NCBI GenBank assembly: GCA_051861545.1
Contig: JBIMKP010000011.1
Location: 45,245-109,244 of the forward strand
Reading direction: 5' to 3'
Source of the DNA: CAISCU01 sp051861545
GTDB taxonomy: Bacteria; Bacteroidota; Bacteroidia; UKL13-3
DNA: 64,000 nt
Shown piece by piece: positions 9,943-16,843 of this stretch (position 1 is its first letter; the number at the start of each line of letters is the position of its first letter). The position numbers and the translations under genes are program-made. Under the pieces are notes generated by a model. That model ran no database searches. It saw only the letters and a list, made by a program, of their open reading frames with translations, and was not told where the DNA came from.

Positions 9943-10035
9943 ATGTCAATTTTCAACTTATCAGGACTTATCGTTCAATTATTTGTATTGGGATTTTTCA
10001 TTTACCTGTTTTTTCAAACGAGTAAGAGGGCTTAA
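9943..10035 (+). CDS. Possible 30-residue single-pass membrane peptide
   Basis: An ATG at 9943 opens 30 codons ending in TAA at 10033-10035. The product is a short polar start (MSIFNLSG), one hydrophobic helix of about 18 residues (LIVQLFVLGFFIYLFF) and a basic tail (QTSKRA). That is the layout of a small inner-membrane protein with the positive end in the cytoplasm. It fills the gap between the cphB hairpin and the convergent isoaspartyl peptidase gene, whose stop codon begins at the very next base. No strong ribosome-binding site is visible, which is common in this phylum. Chance remains possible for so short a frame. Confidence 0.35.
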   Translation: MSIFNLSGLIVQLFVLGFFIYLFFQTSKRA

Positions 10036-10986
10036 TTACCTGTAAATCTCAATTTGTTCGCCATTTTCGGAATGTTTATAGCCTCTGTACATTCCTTCCG
10101 AGTTAAAACTCATACAGATGTTTCCTTTTGCATCTAAAGCTACCAAGCCTCCTTCACCACCCAGTTCCACCAATTTCTTGTTTACAACCTCCTCACAGGC
10201 ATCATTTAGGTTTAAACCCTTGTATTCCATTAAACAACTTACATCGTAAGCTACAACGGCTCTAATGAAATATTCACCATGTCCAGTACAACTTACTGCA
10301 CATGTTTTGTTATTGGCATAAGTTCCAGCTCCAATCATGGGTGTATCACCAACACGACCATATTTTTTGTTTGTCATGCCACCAGTTGATGTTGCTGCTG
10401 AAATATTTCCATTGATGTCTAATGCAACAGCTCCAACAGTACCAAATTTCTTTTCACCTGTTTCTTGTTTGTCTGAATGATCAAGCTGGTAAGAATCGCT
10501 GTCTTTTACATCTTGCCATTGTTTGTATCTGCCTGCTTCATAAAAATAGCTATCATCTTCCAATTTTAGTCCCATTGTTTGGGCATAGTTTTCTGCATCT
10601 TGTCCGCTTAAAAACACATGGCCAGATTTTTCTTTAATCACTCTGGCAAACTGAACCGGATTTTTAACATGACTGATTCCTGATACCGCACCAGCCTCTA
10701 AATTAGAACCATCCATAATGCTGGCATCCATTTCGTGGGTTCCTTTATTGGTAAAAACCGCACCTTTTCCTGCATTAAACAATGGGAAATCTTCTAAAGC
10801 ACTTACTGCAGCTTCAACGGCATCTAAACTACTACCACCATTTTCAAGTATTTGATAACCTGCATCTAAAGCAGCTTTTAAACCTGATTTGTACTCTTTT
10901 TCTTTTGCCTCTGTCATAAGCGTTTTAAGGATGGTTCCTGCTCCACCATGAATTACAATGCAAAAGGGCTTTTTCGATTCTTCCAT
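10036..10986 (-). CDS. iaaA: Isoaspartyl peptidase/L-asparaginase (Ntn hydrolase)
   Basis: A 316-residue plant-type asparaginase/isoaspartyl dipeptidase. These enzymes are made as precursors that cut themselves before a threonine; here the motif GTVGAVALD places that residue near Thr183. The early IHGGAGT segment, the STGGMTNKKYGRVGD segment and the GTGHGE-like CTGHGEYF are typical. The mature enzyme hydrolyses beta-aspartyl dipeptides, including the beta-Asp-Arg that cyanophycinase releases, giving free aspartate and arginine. Position beside cphB, on the opposite strand and convergent, supports that role. No signal peptide is seen, so it should be cytoplasmic. Start ATG at 10984-10986 (MEESKKPFCIVIHGGAG) fits the family. 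Confidence 0.93.
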   Translation of the reverse strand: MEESKKPFCIVIHGGAGTILKTLMTEAKEKEYKSGLKAALDAGYQILENGGSSLDAVEAAVSALEDFPLFNAGKGAVFTNKGTHEMDASIMDGSNLEAGAVSGISHVKNPVQFARVIKEKSGHVFLSGQDAENYAQTMGLKLEDDSYFYEAGRYKQWQDVKDSDSYQLDHSDKQETGEKKFGTVGAVALDINGNISAATSTGGMTNKKYGRVGDTPMIGAGTYANNKTCAVSCTGHGEYFIRAVVAYDVSCLMEYKGLNLNDACEEVVNKKLVELGGEGGLVALDAKGNICMSFNSEGMYRGYKHSENGEQIEIYR

Positions 10987-11384
10987 TTGACAAAATTCCT
11001 CAATAAAAGGGAATTGCCAAATATTCGACCAAAATCTTATTGAAATTATTGTAGAATCAAGTTAAAATAAAAGTGCGACATTTTGCAAATTTTCAGCTTT
11101 ATCTGTTTCAGTTTGGGAAATTGCGACATTTTTCGTTTTGTGGTTTTTGAAAGATTTCGCTGTGAATTTTGCAAATTTTTCTGTTCGTAGCCGATACTTG
11201 ACATATTTGGCGATAAAATCAGGTTCGTTTTAAGTATAAATTCACAAACTCGGAGTGCGACATTTTAGGAATATTGCCTTAAAATGAGGTTTTTGACAGA
11301 AAGTAGGAACTTATTAAATGTTGTTTTATTCTATACTAACATTCAGCTGACTTGTATTAACTTCGACTTATATTATTTGTAACA
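10987..11384. other. 398-bp intergenic region with short repeated motifs
   Basis: This gap separates the divergent isoaspartyl peptidase and Reg_prop lipoprotein genes. It contains no convincing gene. Two motifs recur: TGCGACATTTT at 11074-11084, 11122-11132 and 11256-11266, and ATTTTGCAAATTTT at 11080-11093 and 11166-11179. The repeats may be regulator sites for one of the flanking promoters; nothing identifies the factor. Confidence 0.5.
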
Positions 11385-12536
11385 ATGACCAATTATTATA
11401 AACCCAAATCAATTATCACCTTGCTGTTGGTTTTACTTTTTTTGACATCTTGTAATGCTCAAAACAATACTCCAACAAAAACTGTAGAGCAAATTGAAAA
11501 CATATCAAAGCCAATTGGTCAGACTAGATTAATCAATAAGCAAGGCAAAAAAGCAAATGACAATGTTCAGTGTGGTTTGCAGGATAAATCAGGTAATCTT
11601 TGGTTTGGTACAACTGGAGCAGGTGTATACCGATTTGATGGTAAACTCTTTTTCAATTACACAACAAATGAGGGTTTAAGCAACAATACAGTTTGGTCGA
11701 TTTTGGAAGATAGTGATGGTAATATTTGGTTTGGAACCGACAATGGTATTTCTCGTTTTGATGCTTCTCGAATGAATGGTAATGGTAAGCAGGAAAAAGC
11801 AATAGAAATTATTGCTCTCCCGCTAAATAAGGAGAATACTAATTACTCAAATAATAATGCTATTAAAAGTTCTATTTATAAGAACTCAGTTTGGAGTATG
11901 TTTCAAGACAAAAAGGGTACAATTTGGTTTGGTACTGACGAGGGTTTATATTGCTATGATGGAAAAGTATTTACAAGTTTTCTCGATAATCCAAATATCA
12001 TAAATCATGGTGGTCATTCTTTAAAGAATTTGCAATGTATGTTTGAAGATAAACATGGAAATATGTGGTTTGGTTCAGGATTTCCGGCTTTTGAAGGCAT
12101 TTTTCGTTTTGATGGTAAAACTGTTGAGAATTTTAGACCAAAAAATGAGGATTGGATTCGTATAATCACTGAGGATAAAAACGGGAGTATATTATTTTGC
12201 ACAAGACACAATGGAGTTCAGGCTTTTGATGGACAGAAGTTTACAAACTATTCTCAGCCGCTAAAATTAAGGAATGACCTGTTGAATTGTATTTTCGTAG
12301 ATAAGCAAAAAAATATCTGGTATGGATCAGACTATATAAACGATAACGACTTCACCAAAGGAGGAGTTTGGAAGTACGATGGAAAATTGTTTGTAGAATT
12401 TACAATGTATGATGGTTTGGCTAATACTTCACCTTATTTAATTATGGAAGATAGAGCTGGTAACATTTGGTTTGGTACAAGAAATACAGGTTTGTTCAAA
12501 TATGATGGTAAAGCCTTTACCAATTATTCTGAATAA
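11385..12536 (+). CDS. Two-component-regulator-propeller (Reg_prop) lipoprotein
   Basis: A 383-residue exported lipoprotein: a signal peptide ends in the lipobox LTSC-N with the cysteine near residue 23. The rest is built from repeated propeller blades of the form NLWFGTTGAGVYRFDG, NIWFGTDNGISRFDA, TIWFGTDEGLYCYDG and NIWFGTRNTGLFKYDG, roughly eight blades. In hybrid and classical sensor kinases of Bacteroidota this propeller forms the periplasmic sensor domain; here there is no kinase part, so it stands alone as a lipid-anchored propeller. It may bind a ligand or partner in the periplasm or at the outer membrane. It is a single gene, with a repeat-bearing upstream region and a hairpin after the stop. 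Confidence 0.85.
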   Translation: MTNYYKPKSIITLLLVLLFLTSCNAQNNTPTKTVEQIENISKPIGQTRLINKQGKKANDNVQCGLQDKSGNLWFGTTGAGVYRFDGKLFFNYTTNEGLSNNTVWSILEDSDGNIWFGTDNGISRFDASRMNGNGKQEKAIEIIALPLNKENTNYSNNNAIKSSIYKNSVWSMFQDKKGTIWFGTDEGLYCYDGKVFTSFLDNPNIINHGGHSLKNLQCMFEDKHGNMWFGSGFPAFEGIFRFDGKTVENFRPKNEDWIRIITEDKNGSILFCTRHNGVQAFDGQKFTNYSQPLKLRNDLLNCIFVDKQKNIWYGSDYINDNDFTKGGVWKYDGKLFVEFTMYDGLANTSPYLIMEDRAGNIWFGTRNTGLFKYDGKAFTNYSE

Positions 12537-12554
12537 GAAACTTTGCTTTTAAAC

Positions 12555-12587
12555 AAACATGAAATAAAGAAAATTTCAGTCATGTTT
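12555..12587 (+). terminator. Probable terminator after the Reg_prop lipoprotein
   Basis: AAACATGA (12555-12562) and TCATGTTT (12580-12587) form an 8-bp stem with a 17-nt loop, followed by a short T-run. It lies between two convergent genes and may serve both. Confidence 0.5.
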
Positions 12588-12622
12588 TTAGCTTGTTTCA
12601 AAGCTCAATTTTAGTTTTTAAT

Positions 12623-13636
12623 TTACCTCGGAAATCCGTTTTGGTTATTTCTTAAAAAGCTTTCATCGCTTAAGGTTTTTAGAAAAGAGATGATATTGGA
12701 TTTGTCTTCTGAGCTAAGTTGAATTTTCTTCTTTAGGTTCTTTGATAAGGTTTTACTATCAAAAATATTGTTTGAATAATGGAAGAGGACCATTTCTAAA
12801 TTCTGATACCTGCCATCGTGCATATAAGGGTAGGAGAACTCAATGTTTCTTATACTAGGTACTTTGAATTTATACAAATCGCTTTCTTTTTGGCTGATTT
12901 TTTTTCTGCCAATATCATTCAAGTTTGTATCAGGTTCCAATCCGTTGTTTTCAAATTCATTATTGGTAAACAAGGGCTCTGTATGACAAACAGCACAATT
13001 CGATTTGAATAATTCGTATCCTTTGGCTTCAGCTTCAGTAAAGCTAAATCCCGGTTCTTTTCTTTGTACTTTATCGTATTTAGAATTCGAACTTACCAAA
13101 GTGAGCATAAATTGTGATATAGCTTTCAAAGTTCTTTCTCCTGTAACTAAACTATCTCCATAAGCTTGAGCAAATAGCTTTTTGTACCTGTTTTTCTTTT
13201 GTAAACGATTAACAACATCAGCGATATTACTGCCCATTTCGTCGGGATGTGAAATGGGTGCCAATGCTTGTGCATCTAAATGGTGAATGGCTCCATCCCA
13301 CATAAAACTTTTTTGCCAAGCCAGATTCATTAATGCAGGCGAATTTCTGGTCCCGATTCTATCTTCAATTCCATGACTCAAAGTATGATCGGTATGCGTA
13401 AAAGCTGTAAAAGGTGAATGACAAGAGGAGCAAGAAACACTGTTATCTGCCGATAAAATAGGGTCGTAAAAAAGTGTTCTTCCCAAAAATATCTTCTCTT
13501 TTGTTAAAGGATTTTTACTGAAATCGTAATTCGGTTTAGGCCAGTTTTGAGGAACATTAAATAGGCCTTCATCGGGTAATTTAAAAGCAGCCAAAACAAC
13601 CATTATCAAACAAAGAAATACAAGACTTTTTTTCAT
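12623..13636 (-). CDS. Diheme cytochrome c peroxidase/MauG/MbnH-family protein
   Basis: A 337-residue exported c-type cytochrome. A signal sequence (1-17 or so) precedes two heme-binding CXXCH motifs: CSSCH at 69-73 and CAVCH near 213-217. The layout, with GTRNSPALMN and the YPYMHDGRYQNLEMV segment supplying a possible distal ligand, is that of the bacterial diheme peroxidase superfamily. It may reduce hydrogen peroxide, but the ATG overlaps the stop of an MbnP-like gene by 4 nt, and MbnH, a member of this superfamily, is known to oxidise a tryptophan of MbnP to kynurenine. That pairing favours a protein-modifying role over simple detoxification. Which of the two is correct cannot be decided from sequence alone. 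Confidence 0.88.
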   Translation of the reverse strand: MKKSLVFLCLIMVVLAAFKLPDEGLFNVPQNWPKPNYDFSKNPLTKEKIFLGRTLFYDPILSADNSVSCSSCHSPFTAFTHTDHTLSHGIEDRIGTRNSPALMNLAWQKSFMWDGAIHHLDAQALAPISHPDEMGSNIADVVNRLQKKNRYKKLFAQAYGDSLVTGERTLKAISQFMLTLVSSNSKYDKVQRKEPGFSFTEAEAKGYELFKSNCAVCHTEPLFTNNEFENNGLEPDTNLNDIGRKKISQKESDLYKFKVPSIRNIEFSYPYMHDGRYQNLEMVLFHYSNNIFDSKTLSKNLKKKIQLSSEDKSNIISFLKTLSDESFLRNNQNGFPR

Positions 13637-14310
13637 TTGAAAGATTGGGCTAAATTCTTTGAAAGCTTCACTGCCATTGAGCTTGGACTCATCACCTCAG
13701 CTTTATTTTCAATGGGAAGTTTAGAAACGAAATCTTCGAGATTAAATACGATTTCTATCTTATTAGAAAAGCTTCGTTTTAGAATGATTTGTTGCACACA
13801 TAAATAGGGTTCCAAATATCCTCCTAAATGATAAGAGAAACTTCCTGTTTTGTTTTTAGAAAGACTGCTTTTTCCTTCAATCTTAAAATTGATATAACCA
13901 CTATGCCAGGTCCAATACATGCCATGTACAGGATCTAAATCACCACCCATAATGCCAGAAACATTGGTGCTGCTATCAATTCCAATATTCATCCTGATTT
14001 CATCAAATTGAATATCATTTCTCTTTAAAGAAAAAGATAAACTCAAACTATCATTTAAATTGATGAGATGAAAACTATTATCTTCTTTATAAACCAAATT
14101 TCCTTTTTTATAGAGTTCAATTTCAGAAAGATAAAATTTGCAAAGGCTAATTTGAAAGGAATCGTTTTTAGTAGAGTGAAAATATTTCTTTAGGATTTGA
14201 AACTCATCATCTCCCCAAACAGGCCTCAGGCGCAAGTTTTGCGCAGCTCCGTTTTTGGGAAGCAGGATATAAATCAAACCGAAAAGAAAAAAAATGAATT
14301 TAATTTTCAT
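13633..14310 (-). CDS. MbnP-like copper-binding family protein
   Basis: A 225-residue exported protein with a signal peptide ending near residue 24 (NGAAQ). The central motif GGDLDPVHGMYWTWHSGY (about 122-139) with Trp133, Trp135, His129 and His136 is characteristic of the MbnP family, periplasmic or secreted copper-binding proteins first linked to methanobactin loci and also common in Bacteroidota. In characterised members copper binding depends on a kynurenine made from tryptophan by the partner diheme enzyme MbnH. The diheme peroxidase-like gene follows with a 4-nt overlap, so the pair is translationally coupled. No other methanobactin gene is present here. Family assignment is by motif; metal binding is inferred. 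Confidence 0.82.
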   Translation of the reverse strand: MKIKFIFFLFGLIYILLPKNGAAQNLRLRPVWGDDEFQILKKYFHSTKNDSFQISLCKFYLSEIELYKKGNLVYKEDNSFHLINLNDSLSLSFSLKRNDIQFDEIRMNIGIDSSTNVSGIMGGDLDPVHGMYWTWHSGYINFKIEGKSSLSKNKTGSFSYHLGGYLEPYLCVQQIILKRSFSNKIEIVFNLEDFVSKLPIENKAEVMSPSSMAVKLSKNLAQSFK

Positions 14311-14347
14311 GTAGGAATAAGGTAGACAAAAGAAGGTAAATTCCTAC
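14311..14347 (-). promoter_or_regulatory. Dyad in the mbnP-like leader
   Basis: GTAGGAAT (14311-14318) and ATTCCTAC (14340-14347) are perfect 8-bp inverted repeats separated by 21 nt, directly abutting the ATG of the mbnP-like gene. They could form a hairpin in the mRNA leader or serve as paired regulator half-sites. Confidence 0.35.
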
Positions 14348-14400
14348 TGTATGAAAAGGGTTGATTAAGTTTAAAGTATTTTAATTCGTTGTTTTACCTA

Positions 14401-14447
14401 AAAAAAAATTGTGCTATAAAATCTAAACTTTGATTTTATAGCACAAT
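14401..14447 (-). terminator. Strong rho-independent terminator of the propeller gene
   Basis: ATTGTGCTATAAAATC (14408-14423) and its exact complement (14432-14447) form a 16-bp stem with an 8-nt loop. On the minus strand eight T follow (complement of 14401-14408). It separates the propeller gene from the mbnP-like operon. Confidence 0.85.
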
Positions 14448-14495
14448 TTCGAACTTGATTTTTTTTAATTAACTAAAATCTAGATGATTAAGTTT

Positions 14496-16241
14496 TTATC
14501 TTAAATCAAAAGCAGTAATTAATTTTTTGTCTTTTAGATAATATAAAACACCAAATTGATCATCAACTTTGTATTCAGGTTTTTTGTCTTTTAGGATAAT
14601 TTCAGCATCTTTTTTACCAGTATTTTTATTGAATTTTATAAGACCAATTCCATCTTCAAGTTTTGTGAGAATATATAAATGATCTTTAGTGGTAGCAGTT
14701 GCCTTAAACTTTTTATTCATTTCACCCATCATATCATCTCCGGCTTTGCCGCTCTGTCTCGAATCTTTGTAATTACCTGCCATTCCTTGATTTACGCTTT
14801 GAGTGGCCATTGCTGCGGTTAAAGCGCCAAGTGCAATTTTTGCAGCTAAGCTTTGTCCGGGTGCTTTGTAGTATGATTGATAAATTAATTTTCCATCATA
14901 TGAAAGTAGAATTGCATTTTGTGAAGCATTTACAAGTATTCCTGTCTCTCTAAATTCAATTTTATTTGGAGTTTCGTCTTCTTTGAAGTTTAAATCCATT
15001 ACTTTTTTACTGCTACCATCTTTTTTAATAAAGAATAATTCAGTGCCGGTACTAACAACTAAGTTATCATTTTTGCTATCGTAAGCGCTAATCATATTGC
15101 TTACTTTCTTAAACTTTGTTGGTTCCTTAACATATTCACCAGTTTTTAAACTTGCAACACCCATATCTTTAGTAGTTAAAAAGAAAATTTGGTCATTGGG
15201 CAAGAGGTTTACATTTTTTGGAAAAATGCCGGTTTTGATATCCTTTTTTAATAATTGTTTTCCGGTGATTAAATCAATCGTATTAATTCCACCAGACGTT
15301 GTTGAATATACAACACCATTTGATGTAATTTCAGCCATAAATATGCCACCTTTAATTTTGAAAGGTTTTTTCCATATACCCATAGCTGTTTGACGATCAA
15401 AAATTTGGAAATATGTTGTTTTTAAATCTGCTGAATGACTGAACAATCCTTTCTCAGTGAATACCATACGTTGAGGCATTCCGGCCAATTTGCTAGGTTT
15501 TTTAGTTGTACGTTTTCCCGTAGCATCAAGTTTATGGAGGAAGTGTTTTTTACCATCACTTTCACCTACATAATATTCTCCTTTAACAGGGTCGGCCAAA
15601 ACATTAATTATACTTGATGTTTTTTCAAGATCGTCATAAGTCCAATCTATAGTAAATTTTTCTTTATCTAAACAAACTATTCCTTTTTCAGTTCTAATAA
15701 AAAGCTTTCCTTCAGACTCATAATATTTATAAAGATTGATATATGAACCCATGGTTTTTTTATCGGTGAACGAAACCAGACCTTTGTTTTCCAGCGTTTC
15801 AATATCATAAGCACCAAAAGAATAACCGGAACCATTACTTCCCAAAACATAAATTCTTTTTGCTGGAAAATCAGATTTAATTGTAACAATATTAACCCAA
15901 CCGGCTTTATATGAGTTAAATACTTCCTTTCCGGTAAAATAATCTAAGATAACCTTTGAATATCCACGTGTAAGAATAACATAAGGTGTACCTGGTATCA
16001 AAGAAACCTCTTCCGGTTTTAGTTTACCCATTGCGTTGTATTGGTATAAAACTTCTTTTTTATGAGCTTCAATTGCTGTTAAACCATCATCAGAGCCAAC
16101 CAGAAGTATGCCGCCTGGAGCTAGGTTCATGGTTTGAATATCATCAGGAATTTGGTAACTATAAGTTGCTTGTAATGTTTGTTGAGCAAAGCTTAATCCA
16201 ATGTTTAGGAGAAGACCTAAGGTTAAAAATATTTTTTTCAT
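14496..16241 (-). CDS. Secreted PQQ-like beta-propeller protein, function unknown
   Basis: A 581-residue protein starting with a clear signal peptide (MKKIFLTLGLLLNIGLSFAQ); the ATG at 16239-16241 was chosen for that reason, although the frame is open 17 codons further upstream. Most of the protein is repeated beta strands resembling a PQQ/quinoprotein-type propeller (GILLVGSDDGLTAI, KLFIRTEKGIVCLD, GVYSTTSGGINTID-like blades). A glycine/alanine-rich segment near 465-510 interrupts the fold. No T9SS sorting domain or lipobox is seen, so it is probably periplasmic. A perfect 7-2-7 palindrome lies 51 bp upstream of the start and matches one in front of the neighbouring sensor kinase, so it is probably controlled by that system. 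Confidence 0.75.
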   Translation of the reverse strand: MKKIFLTLGLLLNIGLSFAQQTLQATYSYQIPDDIQTMNLAPGGILLVGSDDGLTAIEAHKKEVLYQYNAMGKLKPEEVSLIPGTPYVILTRGYSKVILDYFTGKEVFNSYKAGWVNIVTIKSDFPAKRIYVLGSNGSGYSFGAYDIETLENKGLVSFTDKKTMGSYINLYKYYESEGKLFIRTEKGIVCLDKEKFTIDWTYDDLEKTSSIINVLADPVKGEYYVGESDGKKHFLHKLDATGKRTTKKPSKLAGMPQRMVFTEKGLFSHSADLKTTYFQIFDRQTAMGIWKKPFKIKGGIFMAEITSNGVVYSTTSGGINTIDLITGKQLLKKDIKTGIFPKNVNLLPNDQIFFLTTKDMGVASLKTGEYVKEPTKFKKVSNMISAYDSKNDNLVVSTGTELFFIKKDGSSKKVMDLNFKEDETPNKIEFRETGILVNASQNAILLSYDGKLIYQSYYKAPGQSLAAKIALGALTAAMATQSVNQGMAGNYKDSRQSGKAGDDMMGEMNKKFKATATTKDHLYILTKLEDGIGLIKFNKNTGKKDAEIILKDKKPEYKVDDQFGVLYYLKDKKLITAFDLR

Positions 16242-16292
16242 AGATTTTAAATTTATATGTACGAAATTGGCCATGAATGCCTTGCTTATCAA

Positions 16293-16308
16293 TACAGCAA
16301 ATGCTGTA
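16293..16308. promoter_or_regulatory. 7-2-7 palindrome, operator candidate (site A)
   Basis: TACAGCA-AA-TGCTGTA is a perfect palindrome of two heptamers with a 2-bp spacer, 51 bp before the propeller gene start. A 2-nt loop rules out a good RNA hairpin, so a protein-binding site is more likely. Near copies occur at 19583-19598 and 22581-22596. Confidence 0.6.
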
Positions 16309-16323
16309 ATTCAAAGCATAAAA

Positions 16324-16360
16324 AAAAAGAATAACCGCTCATAAAGCAGCTATTCTTTTT
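16324..16360 (-). terminator. Terminator of the lipocalin/T9SS operon
   Basis: AAAAAGAATA (16324-16333) and TATTCTTTTT (16351-16360) bracket a loop with further GCT/AGC pairing. On the minus strand a T-run follows. It lies 20 nt past the lipocalin-like stop codon. Confidence 0.75.
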
Positions 16361-16379
16361 ACCCTTAATTTTCTTTATT

Positions 16380-16814
16380 TTATTTGGTACAATATGCTTT
16401 TGTATAATCGTCGCTTCCTCTTCTTTGCTCAAACTGTTTATCGTCGAACACCATAGAAGATTTTGTGAAAGTTTTGATTTCCATTGAATCTGGTCTATCT
16501 CCTGGTTCAAGTGTTACCAATACATCCTTACCGTTAATTTTTAATACACTAAAGGTTCCTTCGGAATCATCAAAGGTTGTTTTTGTTACGTAAGTACCAT
16601 TGCTGTTAAAAGTAATACTTGCATCACCAGCATTAAAGCTCATTTGCATCATTACGGAATCATTTGTAAGTTTAAGGCTTTCGAATTTATTAATGTTCCA
16701 TTTGCCAATTAAAGCTTCCTTTGAAAATGCAACAGGTGCATCTGTACTTGTTTCTTCTTCTTTTTTGCATGCAACCATTGCAAGCAAAAGCATTGGGATA
16801 AGTAGTTTTTTCAT
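16380..16814 (-). CDS. Lipocalin-like lipoprotein
   Basis: A 144-residue lipoprotein: MKKLLIPMLLLAMVAC-K is a standard signal with the acylated cysteine at 16, followed by a charged KKEEE linker. The segment LIGKWNINKFESLKL and the following strands (ASITFNSNGTYVTKTTF, GTFSVLKINGKDVLV) resemble the lipocalin-like domain common in small Bacteroidota lipoproteins. It probably sits in the envelope and may bind a small hydrophobic molecule, but no ligand can be named. It is the last gene of a likely three-gene unit with two T9SS proteins (29 nt after the previous stop), ending in a terminator. Confidence 0.75.
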   Translation of the reverse strand: MKKLLIPMLLLAMVACKKEEETSTDAPVAFSKEALIGKWNINKFESLKLTNDSVMMQMSFNAGDASITFNSNGTYVTKTTFDDSEGTFSVLKINGKDVLVTLEPGDRPDSMEIKTFTKSSMVFDDKQFEQRRGSDDYTKAYCTK

Positions 16815-16843
16815 TGTTTTAGATTGATGTTTTTGTTTTTTGA

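Noticed and set aside
11073..11266. CRISPR array
   Set aside because: Repeats are only 11-14 nt, irregularly spaced and without constant-length spacers; no cas genes are nearby.
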